From contig NZ_QLMJ01000019.1 of assembly GCF_003259845.1 (NCBI RefSeq), positions 165,865 through 229,864 of the forward strand: 64,000 nucleotides of DNA, written 5' to 3'. The first letter of the stretch is position 1; each line of letters opens with the position of its first letter. The position numbers and the translations under genes are program-made. The notes under the pieces were generated by a model, which saw only the letters and a program-made list of their open reading frames with translations, ran no database searches and was not told where the DNA came from. Shown here in pieces: positions 16,951 through 24,890 of this stretch. The stretch is from Actinoplanes lutulentus (GTDB taxonomy: Bacteria; Actinomycetota; Actinomycetes; Mycobacteriales; Micromonosporaceae).

Positions 16951-17748
16951 TCATTTCCAGATGACCGGCTTGCCGACCGCGCCGCAGGTTCGGCCAAGCG
17001 CCCCGGTGAAGCGGATCTGCAGCTTCACGATCCCGGAGATGTCGAAATCCTTCAGCGTGTACGCCTCACCGAACACCAGCTCCTTCTCCACCAGCGTCTC
17101 GTCGGTCGCCACGTTGATCAGCTCAAGGGTGAGCGGGTGGTCCGGGCTGGTCGAGTTCTCGATGCCGAGGGTGGCGTCGAGCCGGGAGTACTGACCGTTG
17201 AGCACGAGGTTCACCCCGACCCATTCGTCGGCCGCGCAGCCGATCGTGCACTCGATCTTCCAGCCGGTGGTGAACGTCTTGTCGCCGATCGCGACCTTCT
17301 CGGCGAGGAACGTGCAGCGGCCCATCGAGCAGGCGTCCGGGCTGGCGACGATGTCGGTGTCCCGGCTGGAGCCGGAGAGCGCGACGGGTCGCGGGGTGGC
17401 TTTTGTCGCCTTCTTGGTGGTCGGGGCGGCCGCAGGCTCGTCCTCGGCCTCTGTTTCCTCGGGCGCTTTCGGGGTCGGGCTCTTACGCGGCTTCTTCGTC
17501 GAGGTGGCCGTCGGTTCGGCGTTTTCTCGGGGCTCGTCGGCTTCGCCCTGGTTTCCGGATTCTCCCTGATTTCCGGCTTCATCCCGGTCATCGGGGTCGG
17601 CCGACGGGTCCTGGCTGCTGGGCCACCAGCCGTGCTCGTTCGCGTAGGCGTGCAGGCTGGTGACGTCCGCGGTGAACCCGATGACCCCCGCGAGCAGGAC
17701 CACGATCGCCCCGGCCGTCCACTTCTTCGCTGATTTGTCCGCCACCAC
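16951..17748 (-). CDS. Membrane-anchored secreted protein with NPCBM/NEW2-like C-terminal domain
   Basis: The 265-residue protein has one N-terminal transmembrane helix (about 11-29). A long charged, low-complexity linker (about 45-125, rich in E, P, T and K) follows. The C-terminal domain (about 130-265) has four cysteines and ends in beta-strands, EAYTLKDFDISGIVKLQIRF, which resembles carbohydrate-binding NPCBM/NEW2 domains seen in actinomycete surface proteins. I cannot confirm the domain without a profile search. It is probably displayed outside the cell and binds a polymer. It is convergent with the histidine kinase gene. Confidence 0.6.
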   Translation of the reverse strand: MVADKSAKKWTAGAIVVLLAGVIGFTADVTSLHAYANEHGWWPSSQDPSADPDDRDEAGNQGESGNQGEADEPRENAEPTATSTKKPRKSPTPKAPEETEAEDEPAAAPTTKKATKATPRPVALSGSSRDTDIVASPDACSMGRCTFLAEKVAIGDKTFTTGWKIECTIGCAADEWVGVNLVLNGQYSRLDATLGIENSTSPDHPLTLELINVATDETLVEKELVFGEAYTLKDFDISGIVKLQIRFTGALGRTCGAVGKPVIWK

Positions 17749-18221
17749 AGCCCCTTGCGCCGGCCAGAAATCCGGGTGCCGAGTCTATGAGCAATGTGGA
17801 CCCACCCCAGGTCACCCAAACGGCTGCTGATTACAGGGAGAACGGCCGGGCATGGCTCAAGCCGCACGCGTGCCGAACCAAAATCGAAACGGGCGGGCGG
17901 GCGGTTCGCGGTGTGCCGGGAAAATGCTGACATGGGTGAGTGGCGCGGTCGTGGACCTTGGAGTTGCCAGGGCGGGGCCGGCCAGCGCTTACTGTCGCTG
18001 ACAGGACTCAAACACGACCACGAGCACCAGCCGAAAAATCCGTGGCGTTCAGCCGGGCACCGGCTGCACCCCACGGCTGCCGGCTGTCGCTTATGGCCAC
18101 CACGGTGTACAGCCGGCCTGGAGGACTCGCGCTTGTGGCGGTGGCCGGTGAAGTCGCGAACCGCCGAGGCAGCCCTGGCGACACGCCCGACTGGAGTAGA
18201 TCCTGGAGAGGGCGGGCCTGA
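17749..18221. other. Gap with a possible STAS-domain remnant
   Basis: This 473-bp gap has no convincing gene. A short plus-strand frame at 18093-18221 reads MATTVYSRPGGLALVAVAGE and then loses similarity. The first 22 residues resemble the start of STAS anti-anti-sigma proteins. It may be a decayed fragment or chance. Nothing else is seen. Confidence 0.3.
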
Positions 18222-18557
18222 TCAGGTGAGGGTTATCAGGTAGGCGGAGAGCAGAGCCGCCGCCAGCACCGGCAGGATCGTGCCGAGGAGGCCGTCGCCG
18301 GAGAGCAGGTGCATCGCAGTCGCGCCGGTCATCAGGAGCAGCAGCACGATGGCCGACGCCACGCCGATTCCCGTGACGAACAGCCCGGCCAGCACGCCCA
18401 GCACCCCGAGCAGCTCCAGCGCCCCGATGGCGCGGAACTCCCCCGGCGAGAATCCCAGGCGGACCGCGGTGCTGCGGGTGTCGGGTACCGAGGTGACCTT
18501 GGCCGTTCCGGACACGCCGAACGCGCCCATCGTGAGTACCGCGAACGTGACCATCAT
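18222..18557 (-). CDS. DoxX-like small membrane protein
   Basis: A 111-residue protein with four hydrophobic helices, starting MMVTFAVLTMGAFGVSGTAK. The conserved GFSPGEFRAIGALELLGVLG segment is typical of DoxX family members in actinobacteria. These proteins are thought to act in redox or thiosulfate metabolism, but the role is poorly defined. I chose ATG 18557; an earlier in-frame start at 18599 would add a non-hydrophobic stretch that does not fit the family. It follows the TetR gene by about 60 bp on the same strand and is likely its target. Confidence 0.75.
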   Translation of the reverse strand: MMVTFAVLTMGAFGVSGTAKVTSVPDTRSTAVRLGFSPGEFRAIGALELLGVLGVLAGLFVTGIGVASAIVLLLLMTGATAMHLLSGDGLLGTILPVLAAALLSAYLITLT

Positions 18558-18620
18558 GCGACCACCCCCATCACCACTAACCTGCACAGCTGCGTGCACG
18601 TTAGCTGTGACGGACAGCGA

Positions 18621-19262
18621 TCACAATGCGCGTGCCTGCTGGATCACACCGTCGGCCTCGGTCGCCGGCACGCCCGCGGCGATCAGCACGGCTCGGGCGG
18701 CCCGGTCGCCGTCGTCGGTCCAGAGTTCGTCATTGACCGCCTGGAGCAGCGACAACGTGACCGCCTGGAGTGCGGCACTGAGCACCGGCAGCGGCAGATG
18801 GGTGGCGAACCGGCCCTCGTCGCGGCCCCGGATCAGCAGTTCGAGGCCCTGCTCGCGGATCGGCGCGAGCAGGTCACGCAGCCGGGCGCTGCCGAACTCG
18901 CTCTCCGCGAGGGAGATCAGCAGGCGGTACTGGTCGCCCGCGGTCCAGATCGTCAGCGAAAAATCCGCCATCGCGACGGCAGGATCAAGAGCAGATCTAT
19001 CGGTACGCCGCAACGCGTCCAGCATGTCCGTCGCTGCCCGATCGCCGAGGCCGGTCAGCAGCTCGTCCCGATTGGGGAAGTGCGCGTAGACCGTGCGGCG
19101 CACGACACCTGCCGCGTGCGCGACGTCGTCCATGCTCGCGTTCGGGTTCGTGACCAGCAGGTTCCGAGCCGCAAGCAGGATGCGGTCCCGGTTCTCCGCA
19201 GCGTCCCGGCGCTGGCCACGCCGCTGCGGACCAGAAACAGCCGGCACCGCTTCGGTCGTCAT
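18621..19262 (-). CDS. TetR-family transcriptional regulator
   Basis: The 213-residue protein has a TetR helix-turn-helix at about 25-70: RILLAARNLLVTNP, MDDVAHAAGVVRRTVYAHF. The C-terminal two thirds are helical and variable as expected for a ligand-binding domain. It probably represses itself and the DoxX gene downstream. No clear operator was seen in the 42-bp gap before it. Confidence 0.88.
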   Translation of the reverse strand: MTTEAVPAVSGPQRRGQRRDAAENRDRILLAARNLLVTNPNASMDDVAHAAGVVRRTVYAHFPNRDELLTGLGDRAATDMLDALRRTDRSALDPAVAMADFSLTIWTAGDQYRLLISLAESEFGSARLRDLLAPIREQGLELLIRGRDEGRFATHLPLPVLSAALQAVTLSLLQAVNDELWTDDGDRAARAVLIAAGVPATEADGVIQQARAL

Positions 19263-19304
19263 GACGAGTCCTTCCTGAACAAACGGCCACCATACCGCCG
19301 CGGC

Positions 19305-19916
19305 TCAGTCACTGCCCGGCAGCAGGGCTGTCGCGCCCGCGAGATAAGCATCGGCACTCGTCTCCTCAAGCAGGAGCCGCTGCAACACGAAACCCTGCAC
19401 CAGGCCGAGCATCGCCGTGCCCACCTGCTCCGGCAACACGTCGGGCGGCAGGTGACCGGCGGCCTGCCAGCGCCGGGCCACCTCGGCACAGTGCCCCCGC
19501 AGGCTGCGATAGACATCGCCGACCCGCTGATGCACCTCGGGATTACTCAGCGCCTCACCCCAGACCTGAACCGCCAGCCTGGTCAGATCGGTCTTCGTGA
19601 TCGTGTCGTCGGCGGCTCGGGCGACGACCCCGCGCACCATCGCACTGACCGCCTCGGCGGGCGACGGCGACGCCCCGTCGACAAGAAGGCCGTCGAAGAC
19701 CTCCTTGGCCTTCGACAACGCGATCTCGGCAACTGCCGAGATCAGCTCTTCCTTGCTGCGGAAGTACCGATAGACCGCTCCGGCGGACAGCCCGGACTCA
19801 CTGATGATCCCGGCCATCGAGGTGGCGTGGAAGCCGTCGGCAGCGAACCGCCGCGCGGAGGCGGCCAGAATCTCGGCACGGCGACCGGCCAGGTACTCCT
19901 CGGTGACTCGGGGCAT
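19305..19916 (-). CDS. TetR-family transcriptional regulator (TetR/AcrR, fatty-acid type)
   Basis: A 203-residue repressor starting MPRVTEEYLAGRRAEILAAS. The helix-turn-helix is SMAGIISESGLSAGAVYRYF with a following SKEELI. The start at 19916 is preferred because an upstream in-frame extension would cover the operator. The CGAACGTTCG operator lies 16 bp upstream of the start. It is encoded directly after the acyl-CoA dehydrogenase on the same strand, so control of fatty-acid oxidation is plausible. Confidence 0.88.
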   Translation of the reverse strand: MPRVTEEYLAGRRAEILAASARRFAADGFHATSMAGIISESGLSAGAVYRYFRSKEELISAVAEIALSKAKEVFDGLLVDGASPSPAEAVSAMVRGVVARAADDTITKTDLTRLAVQVWGEALSNPEVHQRVGDVYRSLRGHCAEVARRWQAAGHLPPDVLPEQVGTAMLGLVQGFVLQRLLLEETSADAYLAGATALLPGSD

Positions 19917-19931
19917 GCGCCAAATATAAAG

Positions 19932-19945
19932 CGAACGTTCGTTCG
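19932..19945. promoter_or_regulatory. TetR operator CGAACGTTCG
   Basis: CGAACGTTCG is a perfect 10-bp palindrome with an extra overlapping TTCG half-site. It sits in an AT-rich pocket 16 bp upstream of the TetR start and 19 bp past the stop of the acyl-CoA dehydrogenase gene. The location points to autoregulation. Confidence 0.6.
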
Positions 19946-19963
19946 TGACAACAACCGCACACG

Positions 19964-21847
19964 TCACGGCGCCGGCGGGATCCGGCGACGGACGTCCGGA
20001 ACCTCGGCCGGGCCGGCCTGCCACGCCGCCACCCACGCGTCAGACGACGGCGGAGAGACCACACCCTCCTCGACGAAGGCGTACCGCCCGCCGATGACCC
20101 GCGAAGCCGCCTCCGCATCAAGGCGATCCGTGTTGTCCCACAGCGCCGCGAACAACGCGTCCGCCCGCAACCGCGACTGCCGGCAGAACAGGTCCGCCAG
20201 CTCACGGCCCTCCGGGCGCCCCTCGGCACGCGCGCGGGCACACACCGCCGACATCGCGTAGAGCTCGGCGCCGATGTCCACGATCCGCCCGAGGAACGCC
20301 TGCTTGCGCTCCAGCCTGCCCTGCCACCGGGACATCGCGTAGAAGGTGGACCGGGCGAGTTTGCGCGAGGCACGTTCCGCGTACCGAAGATGGGCCGCAA
20401 GAGGGCCGAATTGCGCGTACCCATGGGGGTTCTGGCCCTGACCGACCGTGAGTGTCGGCAACCAGCGTGCGTAGAACGCGCCTGCTCGCGCCCCGGCGCG
20501 GGCCTTGCGGCCGAGGCCGGCTTCGGCGTCGATGATGTCGCCCGCGACGGCGAGATGCGCGTCGACGGCCTCGCGAGCGATCAGCAGGTGCATGATCTCG
20601 GTGGAGCCTTCGAAGATGCGGTTGATGCGCAGGTCACGGAGGATCTGTTCGGCTTCGGCGGTGCGTTCGCCGCGGGCCGCGAGGGAGTCGTTGGTCTCGT
20701 AACCGCGGCCGCCGCGGATCTGGATCAGCTCGTCGGCGACCTGCCAGGCCATCTCGCTGGCGAAGAGTTTGACGAGCGCGGCCTCGATCCGGATGTCGTT
20801 GCGGGCGTCATCGGCGATCACGCAGGAGAGATCCAGCATGGACTCCATGGCGTATGTCGTCGCCGCGATGAAGGCGATCTTCTTGGCGACCGCCTCGTGC
20901 TGCCCGACCGGCCGGCCCCATTGCACCCTTTCCGCCGACCATTCGCGGGCGATGGTGAGCGCGCGTTTCCCGGCGCCGACGCATATCGCCGGCAGCGACA
21001 GGCGACCGGTGTTCAGCGTGGTGAGCGCGATTTTCAGACCTTTTCCGGGCCCGCCGATCACGTTCTCCGACGGGACGAAGACGTCGTGGAACCGGGTGAC
21101 GCTGTTCTCCAGACCGCGCAGGCCGAGGAATTCGTTGCGGCGCTCGACCGTGATGCCCGGCGCGTCACCTTCGACGACGAAAGCGGTGATGCCTTTCTCC
21201 GGCACCCGGGCCATCACCACGAGAAGCGTCGCGAGGGTGCCGTTTGTCGCCCACAGTTTCAGGCCGTTGAGGCGGAAACCGCCGTCGACCGGCTCGGCAA
21301 CGGTACCGAGGCGCGCCGGGTCGGAACCCACGTCCGGCTCGGTGAGCAGGAACGCCGATACCTCGCCGGCCGCGAGCCGCGGCAGGAAGGCCTTTTTCTG
21401 CTCGGCACTGCCGAACATCTTCAACGGCTGCGGCACACCGATCGACTGATGCGCGGAAAGCAGCGCGGCCAGCGACGCGTTGACCGATCCGATCAGCGTG
21501 AGCGCCTTGCAGTAATGCAGATTCGACAGCCCGAGCCCGCCGTACTCCTTGTCGATTTTCATGCCGAAAGCACCAAGACGCGCGAGCCCGTGAAAAACCT
21601 CATCCGGGATGCGCGCGTCGCGCTCTATTTGTTGTCCATCCACTTGGGTACGCACGAACTCCCCAAGTCTCGCCAGGAACTCCTCGGCTTCCGGACTGGG
21701 TGGCGCATCCGGCCGGGGATCGATCAGGTCGAGCCGCAACCGGCCCAGAAACAGCTCTTTGCCGAAACTGGGCTGGCGCCACTCGGACTCGCGGGCGGCT
21801 TCAGCGGTCTGCCGCGCCTGCTTCTCGGAGACGTGCGTCGTGGACAT
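19964..21847 (-). CDS. Acyl-CoA dehydrogenase, long (VLCAD/ACAD9-like) form
   Basis: The 627-residue flavoenzyme catalyses the alpha-beta dehydrogenation of acyl-CoA thioesters, the first step of beta-oxidation. The core has FLLTEPDVGSDPARL (FAD and substrate contacts), NGLKLWATNG, WGRPVGQHEAV and IRGGRGYETND. The catalytic glutamate is E413 in RIFEGSTEIMHLL. About 180 extra residues after the core are mostly helical, as in VLCAD-type enzymes. It is followed by the TetR gene and its operator. Confidence 0.88.
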   Translation of the reverse strand: MSTTHVSEKQARQTAEAARESEWRQPSFGKELFLGRLRLDLIDPRPDAPPSPEAEEFLARLGEFVRTQVDGQQIERDARIPDEVFHGLARLGAFGMKIDKEYGGLGLSNLHYCKALTLIGSVNASLAALLSAHQSIGVPQPLKMFGSAEQKKAFLPRLAAGEVSAFLLTEPDVGSDPARLGTVAEPVDGGFRLNGLKLWATNGTLATLLVVMARVPEKGITAFVVEGDAPGITVERRNEFLGLRGLENSVTRFHDVFVPSENVIGGPGKGLKIALTTLNTGRLSLPAICVGAGKRALTIAREWSAERVQWGRPVGQHEAVAKKIAFIAATTYAMESMLDLSCVIADDARNDIRIEAALVKLFASEMAWQVADELIQIRGGRGYETNDSLAARGERTAEAEQILRDLRINRIFEGSTEIMHLLIAREAVDAHLAVAGDIIDAEAGLGRKARAGARAGAFYARWLPTLTVGQGQNPHGYAQFGPLAAHLRYAERASRKLARSTFYAMSRWQGRLERKQAFLGRIVDIGAELYAMSAVCARARAEGRPEGRELADLFCRQSRLRADALFAALWDNTDRLDAEAASRVIGGRYAFVEEGVVSPPSSDAWVAAWQAGPAEVPDVRRRIPPAP

Positions 21848-22085
21848 GATGTGCCCTCCTGACCCCTTCGTCTCCGGCCACGGTACCGAGAATCGTTACC
21901 GCGAGGTAGCCACTCGACCGGCCCCGGGCTTGTTGTGGAGGGTCGTGCGGGCCCAGGGCATGCTGTCCTTGTTCAGATGGCGCACGTCTACCGGTTTCGT
22001 GCCAGCTGCCGTTTTCCCGCGAACCGAGAGCACTCGCGTCGCATCACAACTGAGGACTGACCCTCGGTGAACGAAAGGCAATGCG

Positions 22086-22748
22086 ATGCGACGTACGATC
22101 TCGGTTTTCGGTATGGCGGCGGCGGTTCTCCTCGCGTCCGGGTGCACCTCTTCCCCGGAGCGGCTGGACGGCCAGGCCGCGCCGGTCGGAGCGGGTGGTT
22201 CCTCCCCTGCCTCCTCCCCCACTTCTGCGCCGTCGTCCCCGTCCCCGTCGTCGTCTTCGTCTTCGTCTCCGTCTCCTTCGTCTCCGTCTCCGTCTCCTTC
22301 GTCTTCGTCCTCGTCTTCGCGGCTCGTGTTCGGGCCGGCCGGGCTGGGCAAGCTCACGATCGGGATGACGGTCGCTCAGGCGAAGGCGACCGGGCTGATC
22401 ACGAATTACGAAGGTGGATCATCGCCCGGTTGCGGCGCGTCGGTGCTCAAGGCTTCGCCGGACGCGGGTTCCGTCGTGCACTCGCCGGACCTCGGTGTCA
22501 TCTCGATCCCTGCCTACGGCCGGCTCGCCACCCCGGAGGGCATCCGCATCGGCAGCACGCTGAAGCAGGTGAAGAGCGCCTACGACGACCTCCTCGCAGG
22601 CGGCGTCGACGACACACTGGACAGCGGCAACGGCCGCGCCTGGGCCACCGGGGACGATGGCGACAAGGTCCACTACCGCTTCCACTTCACCGACAGCAAG
22701 GTCGCCGAGCTGTTCCTAGAACACGACAACCAAAACTGCTACGAGTAA
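22086..22748 (+). CDS. Secreted lipoprotein with Ser-Pro linker
   Basis: The 220-residue protein has a lipoprotein signal with lipobox LASGC (cysteine at 20). A linker of about 40 residues built from S and P follows, encoded by a TCGTCT/TCTCCG-type microsatellite. The C-terminal domain (about 80-220) begins FGPAGLGKLTIGMTVAQAKA, which resembles the helical turn in small secreted repeat proteins of actinomycetes; no enzymatic motif is visible. It ends with two cysteines in the domain, possibly a disulfide. The gene starts at an ATG with AAAGG upstream. Its role is unknown. Confidence 0.7.
   Translation: MRRTISVFGMAAAVLLASGCTSSPERLDGQAAPVGAGGSSPASSPTSAPSSPSPSSSSSSSPSPSSPSPSPSSSSSSSRLVFGPAGLGKLTIGMTVAQAKATGLITNYEGGSSPGCGASVLKASPDAGSVVHSPDLGVISIPAYGRLATPEGIRIGSTLKQVKSAYDDLLAGGVDDTLDSGNGRAWATGDDGDKVHYRFHFTDSKVAELFLEHDNQNCYE
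22236..22320 (+). repeat. Hexanucleotide-type microsatellite in the lipoprotein gene
   Basis: A run of TCGTCT, TCTCCG and TCGTCC triplet-multiple repeats encodes the Ser-Pro linker. All units keep the frame, so slippage would change linker length but not the frame. On the other strand it reads as an artificial Asp/Glu run. Confidence 0.8.
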
Positions 22749-22780
22749 CCGAACCGCCCACGCCCGGCCGCACCGGCCGC

Positions 22781-22828
22781 GATCTTGAGCGATTCTCCAC
22801 CGCGGAGGGTAGAAAGTCGCTCAAGATC
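22781..22828. terminator. GATCTTGAGCGA hairpin (repeat family member)
   Basis: Perfect 12-bp arms GATCTTGAGCGA and TCGCTCAAGATC enclose 24 bases. It starts 33 bp past the stop of the lipoprotein gene and could end transcription in both directions. The same outer arms recur at 62036-62081 and partly at 42484. Confidence 0.6.
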
Positions 22829-22847
22829 CGGCGGGGCCCAGCGGCCT

Positions 22848-22886
22848 GTGTCGAGTTCGGGCGCGGATCGGACCCCAATTCGACAC
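22848..22886 (+). repeat. 39-bp palindromic unit at locus 2
   Basis: Starts GTGTCGAGTT and ends ATTCGACAC, exactly 39 bp, with the same arm sequences as the units of locus 1. A 22-bp spacer separates it from the truncated unit beginning at 22909. Confidence 0.85.
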
Positions 22887-22953
22887 GCAAGGACGACGTC
22901 CGGCACGCGTGTCGAGTAAGGGCCCACGCCGTCGCCGAGACCCCGTTGTCCCG

Positions 22954-23015
22954 GGCCGAGCCGTAGCTCAGATAGGTCATCGGGCCGGATGACCTATCTG
23001 TGCTACGGCTCGGCC
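22954..23015. repeat. Long inverted repeat with 28-bp arms
   Basis: The left arm ends TAGCTCAGATAGGTCATC and the right arm begins GATGACCTATCTGTGCTA. The 28-bp arms pair with one mismatch around a 6-base loop (GGGCCG). This would form a very stable cruciform or RNA hairpin. The same arm family occurs at 7302, 42307 and 42371. Confidence 0.85.
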
Positions 23016-23128
23016 AACACGGCCAACTCGGTCGACGTTGCGGTACATCCGGCGCAGCGCATCGTGCGTTCTGCTCATGCTTCCAGCATCGACCGCTATC
23101 ACCCCCCGGCTTCCAGGTCGCCCCCTGT

Positions 23129-23692
23129 TCAGAGCAGGGCGCGCAGGCGATTCAGGATCTCGGTCTGGATCTCGGGGAAGGGGCGCTCCTCGCCGTCGGC
23201 GATCCAGGCCGCGAACGCCGTACGGAACACCGCCACCCCCGCCTCGGCTGCCAGCGCCGCGTCGACGGGGTCGATGCCGCGTTCGGTCAGCGCGCGGGTC
23301 AGCGCCACCGCGAGCAGCGACATCTTGAGCAGCTCGCGCTCCTGCAGGGCCACGTTGCCGACGATCACCGCTTGCCGGGCGCGGGACCACGGGCGGCGTT
23401 CGTCGGGAAAGAGCGACGCGGCACCGGCGAGCACCGCCGTGACCAGCTCCATCGGGGCGCCGGACGCCGGCAGGGCGGCCAGGAACACCCCTTCGAACGC
23501 GTTCTGGTCGAAGAACAGCACCTCACGCTTGTCCGCGAAGTGGCGGAAGAACGTGCGCTCGGTGACCCCGGCCGCTGCCGCGATCTCAGCGACCGTCGTT
23601 CCGTCGTACCCATGGCTCTGAAAAAGGGTGAGTGCCGCCTCCTTGAGGCGTTCCGCCGCGCCGCCCTGCCATCTCGCCATGATGCGCATCAT
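23129..23692 (-). CDS. TetR-family transcriptional regulator
   Basis: A 187-residue repressor with helix-turn-helix segment TVAEIAAAAGVTERTFFRHF. The C-terminal domain is helical. The start is uncertain among three ATG codons (23713, 23692, 23680); I chose 23692 because the operator at 23695-23715 would then lie just upstream. No Shine-Dalgarno is visible, so a leaderless transcript is possible. It is divergent from the epimerase gene. Confidence 0.85.
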   Translation of the reverse strand: MMRIMARWQGGAAERLKEAALTLFQSHGYDGTTVAEIAAAAGVTERTFFRHFADKREVLFFDQNAFEGVFLAALPASGAPMELVTAVLAGAASLFPDERRPWSRARQAVIVGNVALQERELLKMSLLAVALTRALTERGIDPVDAALAAEAGVAVFRTAFAAWIADGEERPFPEIQTEILNRLRALL

Positions 23693-23694
23693 AG

Positions 23695-23744
23695 TGATGT
23701 CAGAAGCTGACATCAGGGTGTAGCGTCATGTCAGTCACTGACAT
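23695..23744. promoter_or_regulatory. Tandem TetR operators (TGTCAG-N3-CTGACA twice)
   Basis: Two inverted repeats lie at 23695-23715 and 23728-23744, each built as TGTCAG-N3-CTGACA. Their centres are 31 bp apart, about three helical turns. They fill the gap between divergent genes and are the likely binding sites of the neighbouring TetR protein. Confidence 0.75.
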
Positions 23745-23765
23745 CATGGGTAAGGGAGGCACGCC

Positions 23766-24653
23766 ATGCGCGTGTTCGTCACCGGAGCAAGCGGTTGGAT
23801 CGGCTCGCACACCGTCGACGAGTTGCTGAGGGCAGGCCACGACGTGACCGGCCTGGCGCGGTCGGATGCCGCCGCGGCGGCTCTGCGGGGCAAGGGCGCC
23901 GCCGTGCTGCGCGGCGACCTCGACGATCTGGACGCCCTGCGGCGCGGCGCCACCGAGGCCGACGCCGTCGTCAACCTCGCCAACAAGCACGACTGGGCCA
24001 ACCCGGCCGAGTCGAACCGGGCCGAGCGTGCCTCGGTCGAAGCCATCGCCGAAGCTCTCGCCGGCACGGACAAGCCGTTCGTTTTCGCGTCCGGGCTGGC
24101 CGCGCTCGCTCAGGGACGGCCGTCCACCGAGAACGACCCGTCGCCGTTCAGCGGGCTGGACTCGCCGCGCGGCGGTGCCGAGAACCGGGCGTTCGAGCTG
24201 GGTGTGCACGCGATCGCGGCACGCTTCGCGCCGACCGTGCACGGCACCGGCGACCACGGGTTCATCGCCATTCTGGTGGCCGCCGCCAAGCGCACCGGGT
24301 TCGCCGGTTACGTCGGCGACGGGTCGTCGGCGTGGTCCGCGGTGCACGTCGACGACGCGGCGCGGCTGGTCAGAATCGGTCTGGAGCAGGCACCGGCCGG
24401 CACCCGTCTGCACGCGGTCGCCGAGGAGGCGGTGCCGAGCCGGCAGATCGCCGAGGCGATCGGGCGGTCACTGGATCTGCCGGTGAAATCGGTCGCGCCT
24501 GACGACGCGGTGGAGCACTTCGGGTTCCTCGGGCGGTTCTTCGCCCTGGACATGAGCGCGTCGAGTGAGATCACCCGGGCGGCGTTCGGCTGGGAGCCGA
24601 CCGGGCCGACGCTGGTCGAGGACATCATTGCGGGTGCTTATAAGAACGCGTAG
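23766..24653 (+). CDS. NAD-dependent epimerase / extended SDR protein
   Basis: The 295-residue protein opens with the Rossmann motif VFVTGASGWIGSHTVDELL. The extended-SDR catalytic region is altered: FVFASGLAALAQGRP lies where the active site sequence should be and the usual YxxxK is not obvious. It may therefore be an NAD(P)-binding regulator or a divergent reductase. A strong GGGAGG lies upstream of ATG 23766. It is divergent from the TetR gene and controlled by the tandem operators, so its substrate or inducer is likely the TetR ligand or a related compound. Confidence 0.75.
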   Translation: MRVFVTGASGWIGSHTVDELLRAGHDVTGLARSDAAAAALRGKGAAVLRGDLDDLDALRRGATEADAVVNLANKHDWANPAESNRAERASVEAIAEALAGTDKPFVFASGLAALAQGRPSTENDPSPFSGLDSPRGGAENRAFELGVHAIAARFAPTVHGTGDHGFIAILVAAAKRTGFAGYVGDGSSAWSAVHVDDAARLVRIGLEQAPAGTRLHAVAEEAVPSRQIAEAIGRSLDLPVKSVAPDDAVEHFGFLGRFFALDMSASSEITRAAFGWEPTGPTLVEDIIAGAYKNA

Positions 24654-24837
24654 CACGCCGGTAAGGCAGCACGAACAGATACAACCCCGAGAAGAAGAGC
24701 AGGGCCAGCGGCAGCAACGGCACATAGGAGATCCAGAGGATCGGATCCTCCTGCGCCAGAGCGACCGAAGTGATGACGACCGTCACCGTGAAGGCGATCG
24801 CGAGCCAGCGGTGAGCCTGCCGAATCCATTTGTTCAT
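24625..24837 (-). CDS. Small two-helix membrane protein
   Basis: A 70-residue protein with two hydrophobic helices (about 10-28 and 37-56) and a basic C-terminus. It begins MNKWIRQAHRWLAIAF, a common start in small actinobacterial inner-membrane proteins of unknown role. Its 3' end overlaps the convergent epimerase gene by 29 bp. I chose ATG 24837 over the upstream GTG at 24846. Confidence 0.65.
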   Translation of the reverse strand: MNKWIRQAHRWLAIAFTVTVVITSVALAQEDPILWISYVPLLPLALLFFSGLYLFVLPYRRATRSYKHPQ

Positions 24838-24890
24838 GCCGGTCACGCTATGAGAACCAGCGTGACCGGCGCTTCTCCGAAACTGACCGA

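Larger units (their letters stand above)
22749..23128. repeat. Non-coding locus 2: composite palindrome locus between convergent genes
   Basis: This 380-bp gap between convergent genes holds four repeat parts and no gene. They are a GATCTTGAGCGA hairpin (22781-22828), one full 39-bp unit (22848-22886), a second unit starting at 22909 but losing similarity after about 10 bases, and a long inverted repeat with 28-bp arms (22954-23015). The two 39-bp units keep the 61-bp period seen at locus 1. Confidence 0.8.

Noticed and set aside
18309..20261. Long plus-strand open frame opposite DoxX, two TetR and acyl-CoA dehydrogenase genes
   Set aside because: It spans several real genes and intergenic operators, with low-complexity Arg/Gln content. 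A GC artefact.
21896..22357. Asp/Glu-repeat protein on the minus strand
   Set aside because: It is the complement of the Ser/Pro microsatellite in the lipoprotein gene.
22954..23015. tRNA gene suggested by GTAGCTCAG
   Set aside because: There is no anticodon arm or T-loop GTTCGAATC; the sequence is a simple inverted repeat.
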